Part shown: in pieces, positions 28,731 to 38,561 of the stretch | Position numbering within the stretch: position 1 is the stretch's first letter | Layout of the letters: each line of letters begins with the position of its first letter | From: an uncultured Myxococcales bacterium | GTDB lineage: Bacteria > Myxococcota > Myxococcia > Myxococcales > Myxococcaceae | Assembly (NCBI GenBank): GCA_937980205.1 | Contig: CALJKW010000021.1 | Span: 478,623 to 542,622 of the forward strand | Length of the DNA: 64,000 bases | Reading direction: 5' to 3' | Translations under genes and position numbers: made by a program | Notes under the pieces: generated by a model | What the model was told of the DNA's origin: nothing | Database searches by the model: none | What the model saw: only the letters and a program-made list of their open reading frames with translations

Positions 28731-30613
28731 GACGTGAGCCCCAGGCTGCGGGTGAGGGGGTTGCTGAAGACCCTGCCGGTGGGGCAGGTGACGGCGCGGG
28801 CGGCTCTCCACGCGGCGACCTCGGCGGCCCCGAACATGCGCTCGAACCGATCGCGCGTGAGCCACGACTGGCCGGCGGCGTCGCGCCCGTACAGCATGCC
28901 GAGGTGCAGGGTGAACGGAATGGCCTGCCGGTCGAGCTGGTCGAGCAGGCCGGTGAGCAGCTCCTCGGTGCCGTGCACGAGCAGGCACGCGAACTCGAAC
29001 GTCGTCGTCGGGTCCCACCGCGCGAGCGACAGCGTCGCGACCGACTTCGGCGTCTGCCGAATCGCGATGACGCCCGGCAGCGGAGTCGTCGCCGTCTGCA
29101 CGTAGTCGAGGATCACGCCGAACACCTCGCGCGCCCGCGCGGCCGGCACGCCGAGCTCCATGCCGAGCGTCGGCGAGTGCGTGAGGCTCAGCGGGTACGC
29201 GACCGACATGGGCCCCGAGATCTCGCGCTCGCCGTACATCGAGCCGAGCAGCACGTTCGTCAGCGGAGCCACCGCGCCCGGCACCGCGCTCGCGAAGCCG
29301 GCGAGCAGCGGCGCGAGATCGGCGTCGTTGATGGGGTGTGAGGTCGACGCGCCCGGTGGAGCCGCCGTGCCCGCCGGCGCGAGATCGACCCGCGTGCGCA
29401 CCGCCGAGCCCGTGCCGTCTCCGCGCCAGCGGCCGGTGGCCGCGTGCATGCGGTACGGGTTCACCACGGTCGCGAAGTCGAGCGGCGGGCTCGCCCCGAA
29501 GTCGCGGTCGAACGTCTCGGCGTCGAGCGCGTCATCGAAGTTCGTCGGCTTGCGGGTGAACTTCACCGCGTACTGCGGCGCCGTCTCGAGCGTCACCGAG
29601 TACACGAGCCCGAACGTCCCGAGCGAGACGAGCGCGTGGTTCATGAACGCCTCGTCGGTGTCGTGCACCGTCACGTTGGCCGCGCGGTACTGCGCCTTCG
29701 TGTCCGCCGACAGCACCGGCCTGGTCGGGCGCTCGATCCAGTGGCGGCGGCCGTCCTCTCCGACGAGGTAGAGCGCGCGCACCATGTCGGGGAAGCCCGG
29801 CCGGCCGGTGAAGCCGCCGTGCGTGCCGGTCGCGATGGCCCCCGCCACCGTCTGCCCGCAGTTGCCGCCCATGGCCTTGAGCGAGCGCCCCGCGTTCTCG
29901 GCGTACGTGATGAGCTGCTGCACCATCGTGCCGCCCTGCACCTGCACCAGCGAGCCGTGCTCGTCGGGGTCGTGCAGGTTCTGCGGCTGGAACGCGAGCT
30001 GCTTCGCCATCGTGCGCAGGTCGAACATCGCCGTCGACGTCATCGCCACCGGAGAGAACGACCACCGCGCCCCCGACGCGCAGCCGCTGCCGGCGTTCGC
30101 CCCGCAGTGCCGCACCGCCCACTGCATCGCGGCGAGGCCGACCGCGGCCTGGTTCGTCGGCCCGTTGGTGAGCTTGTAGACGGTGCCCACCTGCGTGGAG
30201 AGGTTCGTGCCGTAGTTCTTCCACTGCACGTTCTGCTGCAGCTCCACCCCCGGGGGCTGCGGCGGCAGCGCCGGAGGCACCGACGCCGTCGACAGCACCG
30301 GCAGCCCCGCGGCCGCCAGCACCGACGTGAACGCCGCGCCGGTCAGCGGCTGCATCGTCAGCGTGGGAGCCGACGGCTGCGGCGTGGGGACCTCTTCGGC
30401 CGGCGGGGTCGAGGCCGCCAGCGCCGCGAGCGCGCCGGGGCTCAGCACCCCCCGGGTGGAAGGCGCCGGGGCGGCCGCGCGGCGCGTGGCCTTCTTCTTC
30501 TTCGCCGCCGCCGGCTTCTTCCGCGGCCTGGGCTTACGGACCTTCGGCTTCGGGACCTTCCGAACGCTCTTCGACCGCGGCTTCGCCTTCCGCTTCGGGC
30601 GCTTCGTCGCCAT
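28727..30613 (-). CDS. PCMH-type FAD-dependent oxidase with Lys/Arg-rich N-terminal tail
   Basis: 628 residues. The first ~50 residues are extremely basic (KRPKRKAKPRSK, PKVRKPRPRKKPAAAKKKKA), then a Pro/Ser/Ala linker to ~residue 125. The FAD-binding PCMH domain follows, with GGTMVQQLITYAENAGRSL, GNCGQTVAGAIATGTHGGF and ALVSLGTFGLVYSVTLETAP, as in L-gulono-1,4-lactone and related sugar-lactone oxidases. The C-terminal substrate domain is less conserved, so the substrate is unknown. The start at ATG 30613 has a strong AAGGAGGGG site. There is no signal peptide. Confidence 0.8.
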   Translation of the reverse strand: MATKRPKRKAKPRSKSVRKVPKPKVRKPRPRKKPAAAKKKKATRRAAAPAPSTRGVLSPGALAALAASTPPAEEVPTPQPSAPTLTMQPLTGAAFTSVLAAAGLPVLSTASVPPALPPQPPGVELQQNVQWKNYGTNLSTQVGTVYKLTNGPTNQAAVGLAAMQWAVRHCGANAGSGCASGARWSFSPVAMTSTAMFDLRTMAKQLAFQPQNLHDPDEHGSLVQVQGGTMVQQLITYAENAGRSLKAMGGNCGQTVAGAIATGTHGGFTGRPGFPDMVRALYLVGEDGRRHWIERPTRPVLSADTKAQYRAANVTVHDTDEAFMNHALVSLGTFGLVYSVTLETAPQYAVKFTRKPTNFDDALDAETFDRDFGASPPLDFATVVNPYRMHAATGRWRGDGTGSAVRTRVDLAPAGTAAPPGASTSHPINDADLAPLLAGFASAVPGAVAPLTNVLLGSMYGEREISGPMSVAYPLSLTHSPTLGMELGVPAARAREVFGVILDYVQTATTPLPGVIAIRQTPKSVATLSLARWDPTTTFEFACLLVHGTEELLTGLLDQLDRQAIPFTLHLGMLYGRDAAGQSWLTRDRFERMFGAAEVAAWRAARAVTCPTGRVFSNPLTRSLGLTS

Positions 30614-30674
30614 GGACCCCTCCTTCGACAGGCGCGCGAGCTTACCGCTGTCGTGTTAATCCCAACGATCCCCC

Positions 30675-33600
30675 TTGGCGACGCTCAACGACGACGGTTC
30701 CTGGCTCGTACCCTTAAAGCGCGAAGTCCAGCCCATGACCTTCAAGAAAGGCCGCGAGTACGCGGAGGGCCGGCGTGTGGCCCTCGTCCAGCGCGACGAC
30801 TCCGGCGCTCTCACCGCGAAGGTCACGGGCAGCGAAGGCGAAAAATACGACGTGCGGCTCGAGCCCGGCGAGGGCGGCGCGCTGAACAGCCAGTGCAGCT
30901 GTCAGAGCCACGGCAAGTACGGCGCGCACTGCAAGCACGTCGTCGCGATGGCGCTCGTCTACCTCGCCCGCCTGCGCGCCTCGGAGAACGCGTCCCAGGC
31001 CGCGGGGGCCGTCGCCGAAGAGGCCGTCTCGCTGCCCGCGCTCGCGAAGCTCGAGAACTGGCTCGGGCTCTCGGCGCTGCCCGACTTCGAGTTCCTCTAC
31101 CGCCTCTCGGCCGTGCCGCAGGGCGCCGGCGCCCGCCACTGGGTGATGGACGTGCGCCGCCTCGACGCCCAGAGCAAGGGCCCCATCAACGTGAAGCGCA
31201 CGCTGTCGGCGGGCACCCGCATCGCTCCGGCCGACGAGCGCGTGTTCCTGCAACTGCAGCGGCACGAGGCCCGCTACGACTCGCGCATCATCCTGTCCGA
31301 CGAAGACCTGTCCGATCTCCTCGAGCTGTTGCGCGCGCGGCGCGTGGTCTACCGCGGCACCGGCCTGTCGTTCTCGCCCGAGCCGGCGCGCCCGACGGTG
31401 CGCCTCGAGAGCCGCGACGACGGCGCCACCGCGCGAATCGATCTCACCATGCCCGACGGCGCGCAGGTGACGCTCAAAGACGCGACCGTGCTGTCCGGCA
31501 CGCGCTCGTGGGTGCTGGTCGGCCAGACCGCGTACACGCTCGAGCCCGACTTCCCGCCGCGGCTCTTGCGCAAGTGGCTGCTCGAGCCGTCGATGGCGTT
31601 TCCGTCGGGGCAGCTCGACCGCGTGCTCTCGTACTTCGCCGCGCACCTGCCGCGCTTCCGCCTCACCCTGAAGGCCGACGGCCTCGACGTCGCGGAGGAC
31701 GTCGAGCCGAAGTTCGTGCTCACCGTCGAGGGCACTCCCGAGCGGGTGAAGGCGAAGCTCGCCGCGCGGTACGGGACGACGGTGACGGTGCCGGTCTCTC
31801 CGAGCGCGCAGCACCTGGGGTACGCGACGGGCGGAGGCCCCGACGGCCGCCGCCTCATTCTCCGCCAGGAGGTGAAGGAGCGCGCCGCCGGCCGCGCGCT
31901 GACCGACCTGGGCTTCCGGCACGACCCCGCGGCCGAGTCGTACGAGGCGGCCGGAGACGCCGCGCTCGACTTCTGGGCGAAGGGCAAGAACGCGCTGCCC
32001 AAAGACTGGGAGCTGTTCGCCGCCGCTCCGCCGAAGGTGAAGATCCGCCCGCGCGTGAAGCCGCGCATCCGCGTCAACATGTCGGCGGTGAACTGGTTCG
32101 AGCTCGACGCCGACTTCGTCACCGACGATCAGAGCGTCGACCTGGGCGCCGTGCGCATGTGGCTCGACAGCGGCCGCCGCTACGTCGCGCTCGCCGACGG
32201 CAGCTTCGCGGAAGCGGACCTGGGCGAGCTCAAGGTCGCGGCCGATCTGCTCGAAGAGGCCGGCGCGATGCCGGGCAAGAAGCGCACGCGGCTGCCGCTG
32301 TTCCACGCGCCCGCGCTCGACCTGCTGGGCGGCCTGTCGGACGTCGAGATCGACGCGAAGGCCCGCCGCGCGATGCAGGAGCTCAAGGAGATCGACGGCA
32401 TCCCCGCGGTGCGGCCTCCGCCGACGCTCGAGGGCACGCTGCGCCACTACCAGGAGGCCGGCCTCTCGTGGCTGTGGTTCCTCTTCCGCCACGGCCTGTC
32501 CGGAGTCCTCGCCGACGACATGGGTCTCGGCAAGACGGTGCAGGCCCTCTCGCTGCTGCTCAAGATCAAGGCGGAGGAGGGGCCCAAGCCGTCGATGGTG
32601 ATCGCCCCGACGAGCGTGCTCGCGAACTGGGATCGCGAGATCCAGCGCTTCGCTCCGACGCTCTCCACCGTCGTCTGGCACGGGCAGGATCGGCGCGAGA
32701 AGGCGGAAGCGCTCAAGGGCGTCGACGTCGTGCTCACGAGCTACTCGCTCATCCGCCGCGACGTGAAGGAGCTCGAGGGCCTCGAGTACCGCCTCGTCGT
32801 GCTCGACGAAGCGCAGAACATCAAGAACGCCGACTCGGCGACGGCGCAGGCGGTGAAGGTGCTCAAGGCCGACTCGCGCCTCGCGCTGACCGGCACGCCG
32901 CTCGAGAACCGGCTCTCCGAGCTGTGGAGCCAGTTCGACTTCCTGATGCCGGGCTTCTTGGGCAGCGCCGACGCGTTCCACGACCGCTTCGAGCACCCGA
33001 TCATGGTGCAGGGCGACATGGAGGTGCGCGACCGCCTCAAGCGCCGCATCCACCCGTTCATCCTGCGGCGCCTCAAGACCGAGGTCGCGAAGGACCTGCC
33101 GCCGAAGACCGAGACCGTCGCGTTCTGCGAGATGGAGCCCGGGCAGGCCGCGCTGTACCGCGAGGTCCTCGAGGAGTCGAAGAAGAAGGTCTACGAGAAC
33201 ATCGACAAGATGGGCTTCAACCGCTCGCGCGTGTCGATCCTCGCGGCGCTGATGCGGCTGCGCCAGGTGTGCTGCGACCCGCGCCTGCTCAAGCTCCCGC
33301 CCGGCACGCAGCTGCCGCCGTCGGCGAAGCTGCAGCGCTTCTCCGAGCTCGTCGACGACCTCATCTCGGAAGGGCACCGCGCGCTCGTCTTCAGCCAGTT
33401 CACCGAGATGCTCGACATCCTCAAGGGGCAGGCCGAGGAGAAGAAGCTCGAGTACATGTACCTCGACGGCCGCACGAAGGACCGCATGTCGAAGGTCGAC
33501 GCCTTCAACGATCCGAAGGGGCCGCCCATCTTCTTCATCTCGCTCAAGGCGGGCGGCACGGGCTTGAACCTCACCGCGGCCGACTACGTCATTCACTACG

Positions 33601-33836
33601 ACCCGTGGTGGAACCCCGCCGTCGAGGACCAGGCGACCGATCGTACGCACCGCATCGGCCAGACCCGCGCCGTCTTCTCGTACAAGCTCATCACCAAGGG
33701 CACCGTCGAGGAGAAGATCCTCGCGCTGCAGCAGCGCAAGCGCGAGCTCGCCGCCGGAGTCCTCGGCACCGACGCCGAGGTCGGCAAGGCGCTCACCGAG
33801 AAGGACGTCGAAGAGCTCTTCCGTTACGGCGACTGA
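30675..33836 (+). CDS. SWI2/SNF2-family helicase with SWIM zinc finger
   Basis: 1053 residues from TTG 30675; ATG 30735 is an alternative that removes 20 residues. A SWIM zinc finger (CSCQSHGKYGAHCKH) lies near residue 77. The SNF2 core begins near 600: LADDMGLGKTVQAL (Walker A), VVLDEAQNIKN (DEAQ box), LTGTPLENRLSELWSQFDF, and the helicase C-terminal half with ALVFSQFTEMLDIL and DRTHRIGQTRAV. Such proteins are ATP-driven translocases that remodel DNA- or RNA-polymerase-bound complexes in bacteria. Divergent from the FAD oxidase gene. The family is certain; the cellular role is open. Confidence 0.92.
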   Translation: MATLNDDGSWLVPLKREVQPMTFKKGREYAEGRRVALVQRDDSGALTAKVTGSEGEKYDVRLEPGEGGALNSQCSCQSHGKYGAHCKHVVAMALVYLARLRASENASQAAGAVAEEAVSLPALAKLENWLGLSALPDFEFLYRLSAVPQGAGARHWVMDVRRLDAQSKGPINVKRTLSAGTRIAPADERVFLQLQRHEARYDSRIILSDEDLSDLLELLRARRVVYRGTGLSFSPEPARPTVRLESRDDGATARIDLTMPDGAQVTLKDATVLSGTRSWVLVGQTAYTLEPDFPPRLLRKWLLEPSMAFPSGQLDRVLSYFAAHLPRFRLTLKADGLDVAEDVEPKFVLTVEGTPERVKAKLAARYGTTVTVPVSPSAQHLGYATGGGPDGRRLILRQEVKERAAGRALTDLGFRHDPAAESYEAAGDAALDFWAKGKNALPKDWELFAAAPPKVKIRPRVKPRIRVNMSAVNWFELDADFVTDDQSVDLGAVRMWLDSGRRYVALADGSFAEADLGELKVAADLLEEAGAMPGKKRTRLPLFHAPALDLLGGLSDVEIDAKARRAMQELKEIDGIPAVRPPPTLEGTLRHYQEAGLSWLWFLFRHGLSGVLADDMGLGKTVQALSLLLKIKAEEGPKPSMVIAPTSVLANWDREIQRFAPTLSTVVWHGQDRREKAEALKGVDVVLTSYSLIRRDVKELEGLEYRLVVLDEAQNIKNADSATAQAVKVLKADSRLALTGTPLENRLSELWSQFDFLMPGFLGSADAFHDRFEHPIMVQGDMEVRDRLKRRIHPFILRRLKTEVAKDLPPKTETVAFCEMEPGQAALYREVLEESKKKVYENIDKMGFNRSRVSILAALMRLRQVCCDPRLLKLPPGTQLPPSAKLQRFSELVDDLISEGHRALVFSQFTEMLDILKGQAEEKKLEYMYLDGRTKDRMSKVDAFNDPKGPPIFFISLKAGGTGLNLTAADYVIHYDPWWNPAVEDQATDRTHRIGQTRAVFSYKLITKGTVEEKILALQQRKRELAAGVLGTDAEVGKALTEKDVEELFRYGD

Positions 33837-33878
33837 GGCCCGCGACGTTACGGGCCGGTAACGCCGAGAAACGTCGTT

Positions 33879-35981
33879 GTGAGCGGAGGACGACCTCGCA
33901 AGAAGATCGGCCACGTGCACGAGCCGTCTTCCAACCTGGCGCAAGGAGGAGCGCCCACATCGACTCCAGCCGCGCATCGGGTGCTCGTCATCGGAGCGTC
34001 GCCCGAGGCGCTGGAGGCGATCACGCGAAGCCTCACTCCGGGCTTCCAGGTGCTCGAGTCGTCGACCGAGAGCGACGGCCTCGCGACGGCGCGGCAGGCT
34101 CAGCCCGCGCTGATCGTGCTCGATGCCTCGATGGCGCCGCTGGTCGACTCGCTCCGCGCCGAGCGCCAGCTCGCGCCGACGCCGATCCTGGTGGTCACTC
34201 CGCACGTGGACGATTGGATCGGCGCCGACGTGATCTCCGCGCGCGTGCAGGACTTCGTGACCTGGCCGTTCAAGGACCGCGACTTCCGCCTGCGCGTCCA
34301 GACGCTGCTGCGCGCGCAGATCATTCAGGAGCGCAGCGAGCGCGAGACCGAGATCTTCGAGACGCTGTACCGCGTCGGCACGTCGTTCGCGCAAGAGCTC
34401 GACCAGCAGAAGCTCTTGCAGCTCGTCACCGACGAGGCGACGAAGCTCACCGGCGCCGACTTCGGCGCGTTCTTCTTCAACGACACCCGCGAGGACGGCA
34501 ACGCGTACCTGCTCTACACGCTGTCGGGCGTGCCGCCCGAGGCGTTCGCGAAGTTCCCGATGCCGCGGGCGACTCCGCTGTTCGGGCCGACGTTCCGCGG
34601 CGAGGGCATCATCCGCAGCGACGACGTGCGCAAGGACCCGCGCTACGGCCGCTGGGGCCCGCAGCCGAAGGGGCACCTGCCGGTCGTCAGCTACCTCGCC
34701 GTCCCGGTGCGCGGCCGAGAAGGTGTGGTGCACGGCGGCCTGTTCTTCGGCCACGGGCAGCCGGGCCGCTTCACCGACGTGCACGAGCGCATCGTGAACG
34801 GTCTCGCTGCGCAGGCGGCGGCGGCGCTCGAGAAGGCGCGGCTGGTGAAGGCGCTGCGCGCGAGCGAGGCGCGCGCGCGCGAGGCCGATCGGCGCAAGGA
34901 CGAGTTCCTCGCGATGCTCGGCCACGAGCTTCGCAACCCGCTGGCGCCGATCACGACGGCGCTGCAGCTCATGAAGCTGCGCGGCAACTCGGCCACGCTG
35001 CGCGAGCAGCAGATGATCGAGCGGCAGCTGCAGCACATCACGCGGCTCGTCGACGACCTGCTCGACATCGCGCGCGTGACGCGAGGCAAGATCCCCATCG
35101 AGAAGCAGCGGCTCGAGATCTCGGCCGTCGTGGAGAAGGCGGTCGAGGTCGTGAGCCCGCTGCTCGAGCAACGCCGCCACCGCTTCGAGGTGAACGTCCC
35201 GCGCACCGGCCTCGCCGTCGACGCCGACCCGGGCCGCCTCGCCCAGGTGCTGGCGAACCTCCTGACGAACGCCGCGAAGTACACCGACCCCGGCGGGTCG
35301 ATTCGGTTGAGCGCGCAGCGCGCCGACCATCGCGTCCGCATCTGCGTGGCGGATGACGGCCAGGGCATCGCGCCCGAGCTGCTCGCGAACATCTTCGAGC
35401 TGTTCGTCCAGGGAGACCGCACCATCGATCGCGCCGAGGGCGGCCTCGGCATCGGCCTCGCGCTGGTGCGCAGCCTCGTCGAGCTGCACGGCGGCAGCGT
35501 GTCCGCGAAGAGCGAGGGCCCGGGGAAGGGCAGCGAGTTCATCGTCGAGCTGCCGGTCTCGGTCGCTGCGCCGGCCGAAGCGCCGGAGCCGACGCGCGCG
35601 ACGGCGCCATCGCCGCCTGCGAAGGCGTCGCGCGTGCTGGTCGTGGACGACAACGTCGACGCCGCCGAGATCCTGAGCGACGCGCTGCGCGAGCTCGGCC
35701 ACGACGTCGTCGTCGCGCACGACCCGGCGACCGCGCTGAAGACGGCCCAGCAGTTCCGCGCCGACACGGCGCTGCTCGACATCGGCCTGCCGGTGATGGA
35801 CGGCTACGAGCTCGCGCGCCGCCTACGCGAGCTGTGGGGCTCGGATCAGGTGAAGTTCGTGGCGATCACCGGGTACGGCCAGCGCTCGGACAAGCAGCGC
35901 GCGATGGCGTCCGGCTTCGACGCGCACCTGGTGAAGCCGGTCGACCTCGACAAGCTGCTGCAGGTGATCGGCGCGCTCTGA
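33879..35981 (+). CDS. Hybrid sensor histidine kinase (REC-GAF-HisKA-HATPase-REC)
   Basis: 700 residues from GTG 33879. An N-terminal receiver-like domain (~35-150) keeps LIVLDAS and the Lys of WPFKD but lacks the acidic pair (reads VIGASPE). A GAF sensor (~165-325) follows, then the HisKA H-box LAMLGHELRNPLAP with the phospho-His near 348, an ATPase domain with N box LLTNAAKY and G boxes DDGQGIAPELL and GGLGIGLAL, and a complete C-terminal receiver with acidic VVDDN, acceptor Asp ~634 (LLDIGLPVMDG) and VKPVD. No membrane segment, so it is a cytosolic phosphorelay protein. Confidence 0.92.
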   Translation: MSGGRPRKKIGHVHEPSSNLAQGGAPTSTPAAHRVLVIGASPEALEAITRSLTPGFQVLESSTESDGLATARQAQPALIVLDASMAPLVDSLRAERQLAPTPILVVTPHVDDWIGADVISARVQDFVTWPFKDRDFRLRVQTLLRAQIIQERSERETEIFETLYRVGTSFAQELDQQKLLQLVTDEATKLTGADFGAFFFNDTREDGNAYLLYTLSGVPPEAFAKFPMPRATPLFGPTFRGEGIIRSDDVRKDPRYGRWGPQPKGHLPVVSYLAVPVRGREGVVHGGLFFGHGQPGRFTDVHERIVNGLAAQAAAALEKARLVKALRASEARAREADRRKDEFLAMLGHELRNPLAPITTALQLMKLRGNSATLREQQMIERQLQHITRLVDDLLDIARVTRGKIPIEKQRLEISAVVEKAVEVVSPLLEQRRHRFEVNVPRTGLAVDADPGRLAQVLANLLTNAAKYTDPGGSIRLSAQRADHRVRICVADDGQGIAPELLANIFELFVQGDRTIDRAEGGLGIGLALVRSLVELHGGSVSAKSEGPGKGSEFIVELPVSVAAPAEAPEPTRATAPSPPAKASRVLVVDDNVDAAEILSDALRELGHDVVVAHDPATALKTAQQFRADTALLDIGLPVMDGYELARRLRELWGSDQVKFVAITGYGQRSDKQRAMASGFDAHLVKPVDLDKLLQVIGAL

Positions 35982-35990
35982 GGCTGCGCG

Positions 35991-37349
35991 TCAGAAGATG
36001 TGGCCGAAGTTGAGATAGATGCCCCAGTCCTCGGGGCTGAAGCCGACGTCGCACATCAAGATGGTGGCCTCGTTCCACGAGAGCCGCAGGCCGCTGCCGG
36101 CGCTGTACTTCCAGCCCGAGACGCCGATCGAATCGACGCGATCCCACACGCGGCCGGTGTCGAAGAACGGCGCGAGGATCATGCCCCAGCTCTGGTTGAG
36201 CAGCTTGAAGCGCACGAACGTCCACCGGGCCTCGAGGTTGAGCCAGGCCATCTGGGCGCCGACGAAGCGCATCGAGCGGTAGCCGCGCATCGTGCGGTTG
36301 CCGCCGAGGCCCAGCGTGAACGTCTCGATGTAGGGGATCTGCTGCATCGCGAAGAGCGGCACTCCTTCGGACTGCAGCATCAGGCTGAAGCGCGCGGCGA
36401 GCACCAGGTCGGCCCACTGCGGAAACGGGCTGTAGTAGCCGCGCACCGCGACGAGGAACCGGACGTACTCGTACTGGCTGCCGAGCACGCGCGTGGCGGC
36501 CTGCAGCGAGGCCTCGGCGAAGACTCCGCTGTTGGGGTCGGGCTCGAAGTCGCGCGTGTCCCACGTGATGCTCAGCGTCGCCAGGTTGTCCCAGCCGCCG
36601 GCGCAGCCGAGCAGCGGCGTGGGCCCCGAGCAGTCCTCCGCGAGCTTCGACGTCACGAGCTCGGCCGGCTGGCGCTGCCCGTTGGCGTCGATGCCGTGCA
36701 CGAGCTGCCCGGGGTTGAACTGGCGCATCGCGCCGCGCGAGAACGACAGGCCGCCGCCGAGCCGCACGCGACCCGAGAGGAACTGCCGCTCGAGCCTCAG
36801 ATCCGCGTACGGCTTCTCGGCGTCGACGACGTTGTAGAGCGCGTACGTCCGCCCGTCGGGCTGGATGGCGTTGAGATCGTGCTCGTACTGCGAGAACCGC
36901 GAGTACGTGCGGCCCTGGAACACGAGCGGGCCGAGCGTGCTCTCGCCGCGGCCGAAGTACGGCGTCTGAGTGGCGCGGATGTAGCCGAGCTCGGCGCGCA
37001 GCCTGAACGGCGTGCCGAGGAAGTACGGCGCGTCGTAGTCGAGCACGTGGTACTGCAGCCCGAGCGTCGAGCCGAACGCCTGCAGGAAGATGCGGTGGCG
37101 GTACGGCTCGTAGGCGAACAGCGGGTCCTCGCGCTTGCCGTCGAAGAACAGGTAGCCGCGCGCGCCGAGCCCGAAGCCGGTGTTCGGGTCGTAGTTGAAG
37201 ATGGGCAGCCCGGTGACGTACCAGCCCTCTTTCTTCCGCAGCCAGTCGTCGTAGGTGAGCGGCGGCTTCCACGCGAGCCAGTCGGGCGGGGGAGGAACTC
37301 CGGCGTCCGGAGCGCTGCACAAGAGCGCGGCCGCGAGCGCGAACAGCAC
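35991..37349 (-). CDS. Outer-membrane beta-barrel protein (Omp85/D15-like surface antigen)
   Basis: 452 residues from GTG 37349, directly abutting the stop of the upstream thioesterase gene. A short signal peptide (MLFALAAALLCSA) is followed by a Pro-rich stretch and a ~400-residue region of alternating strands ending in Phe (LNFGHIF). GGNRTMRGYRSMRF resembles the (V/I)RG(F/Y) motif of Omp85 barrels, and WDTRDFEPDPNSGVFAE is typical of this clan. No POTRA domains are visible. It may export or insert something at the outer membrane; coupling with a thioesterase hints at lipid-related cargo, which is inference. Confidence 0.78.
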   Translation of the reverse strand: MLFALAAALLCSAPDAGVPPPPDWLAWKPPLTYDDWLRKKEGWYVTGLPIFNYDPNTGFGLGARGYLFFDGKREDPLFAYEPYRHRIFLQAFGSTLGLQYHVLDYDAPYFLGTPFRLRAELGYIRATQTPYFGRGESTLGPLVFQGRTYSRFSQYEHDLNAIQPDGRTYALYNVVDAEKPYADLRLERQFLSGRVRLGGGLSFSRGAMRQFNPGQLVHGIDANGQRQPAELVTSKLAEDCSGPTPLLGCAGGWDNLATLSITWDTRDFEPDPNSGVFAEASLQAATRVLGSQYEYVRFLVAVRGYYSPFPQWADLVLAARFSLMLQSEGVPLFAMQQIPYIETFTLGLGGNRTMRGYRSMRFVGAQMAWLNLEARWTFVRFKLLNQSWGMILAPFFDTGRVWDRVDSIGVSGWKYSAGSGLRLSWNEATILMCDVGFSPEDWGIYLNFGHIF

Positions 37350-38156
37350 CTAGGCGAGCTCCATGCGCAGGAAGACGCGATCGCCGAACGCGCCGACGGC
37401 GCCCTTGCGCCCGCCGAGCTCGTACGGCTGCAGCGACAGCCGCAGGCGATCGCCGGGGAAGCTCGGCTTGCGGTAGCGGACGTCGAGGAAGCGCGCGAGG
37501 CCCGCGTCGGGAGCCAGGCGACGCAGCAGCGCCTCCTCGAACAGCCGCGGGTAGACCAGCGAGTTGACGTGCTGGTTGTTGTCGGTGTGGGTGAGGCCGA
37601 AGGCGTGCTCGACGGCGTCGTCTTCGAGCGGCCCGAGCGGCTTCGCGCCGGGCGGGAGCTCGAGCAGCGCGCGGGGCTCGGCGAAAGGCACGACGCGGGC
37701 GGTGCGGCCGAACTCTCCGAGCTCGGTGACGCGGCGCTGGTCGGCCTCGGCGAACGGCCGGGTGAAGACGTGCTCGGCGACCACGCGGCCTGCGGGCCGG
37801 ACCGTGCCGGCGTCGTCGGGCGGCGGGAAGTTGGTGCGGCCGAGCGCGCCCTCGAGCTCGGTGGTGAGCGTGAGCAGGAACCGCTGCGTAGCGCCCGTCG
37901 CGTCGACGGTGCGGGTGACCTCCCACGAGCCGCGGACGTCGAGGCCGCCTTCGAGCGCGAACGGCCCGTCGAAGCCCTCGATGATGAAGCGCGTGGTGAT
38001 GGGGATGATCCCCTGGTCGCGCGCCCACGGGTAGAGCGGGTGGCGCACCAGCTCGTCCTGCCAGACGAGGCCGAGGCTGGCCGTGAGCGGCTCGAGGCGC
38101 AGCCGGCCGTCCATCGCGATGTCCTCGAATCGAAGGTGCAGGCGCCCGGAGATCAT
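37350..38156 (-). CDS. Double hot-dog acyl thioesterase-like protein
   Basis: 268 residues. The C-terminal half contains THTDNNQHVNSLVYPRLFEEALLRRL and later FLDVRYRKPSFPGDRL, matching the second hot-dog of acyl-ACP thioesterases (NxHVNxxxY with catalytic Asn and His). The N-terminal half has a weaker hot-dog-like pattern (LVRHPLYPWARDQGI). It probably releases acyl chains from a carrier or CoA in the cytosol. It lies immediately upstream of an outer-membrane barrel gene with no spacing, so both are made from one message. Confidence 0.65.
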   Translation of the reverse strand: MISGRLHLRFEDIAMDGRLRLEPLTASLGLVWQDELVRHPLYPWARDQGIIPITTRFIIEGFDGPFALEGGLDVRGSWEVTRTVDATGATQRFLLTLTTELEGALGRTNFPPPDDAGTVRPAGRVVAEHVFTRPFAEADQRRVTELGEFGRTARVVPFAEPRALLELPPGAKPLGPLEDDAVEHAFGLTHTDNNQHVNSLVYPRLFEEALLRRLAPDAGLARFLDVRYRKPSFPGDRLRLSLQPYELGGRKGAVGAFGDRVFLRMELA

Positions 38157-38234
38157 GCGCGCTCTTTACGACAAGAGACACGCTTCGCCTCACGCCGTCG
38201 AAGCGCCATGCTGCCGACGCGATCTTCCCACGCG

Positions 38235-38561
38235 TCAGCTCGCGGTCGTCACAGCGGGAGACCAGACGGACGTCTGGGTCTCCGCAGGAGGCTGGGGCGG
38301 CCGCTTCGGCTTCGCCTGGTAGCGCCCGCCGGGAGACGAGGGCGCGCACCAGCACCGGCAGTCGGCGGTGAACTCGGCGAAGTCTCGCGCATAGCTCGAG
38401 CACATCGCACGGCACCGAACGACCCCGGAGTAGTGCTGCTCCTCGCTCATGCTCGCGGGGCAGCTGTCCAGCTCCTGGTACGCGTACGGGTTCTGCTTCA
38501 CCGTCGCGCACGCCAACGACGACAACGACAACAACAGCGGTACTGCAACCTGGTACTTCAC
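38235..38561 (-). CDS. Small Cys-rich predicted lipoprotein
   Basis: 108 residues from GTG 38561, preceded by GGAGG six bases upstream. Signal peptide KYQVAVPLLLSLSSLACATV with lipobox SLAC. The mature domain has seven further Cys residues including CRAMCSSYARDF and DCRCWC, then a Pro/Lys-rich C-terminus. Probably a disulfide-stabilised periplasmic or surface lipoprotein. No family recognised. Confidence 0.75.
   Translation of the reverse strand: MKYQVAVPLLLSLSSLACATVKQNPYAYQELDSCPASMSEEQHYSGVVRCRAMCSSYARDFAEFTADCRCWCAPSSPGGRYQAKPKRPPQPPAETQTSVWSPAVTTAS

Noticed and set aside
29444..35356. Plus-strand open frame of nearly 2000 codons
   Set aside because: It overlaps three well-supported genes on both strands and reads as Arg/Ala-rich noise.
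30714..35720. Minus-strand open frame of about 1670 codons
   Set aside because: Antisense shadow of the SNF2 helicase and hybrid kinase genes; no recognisable domain.
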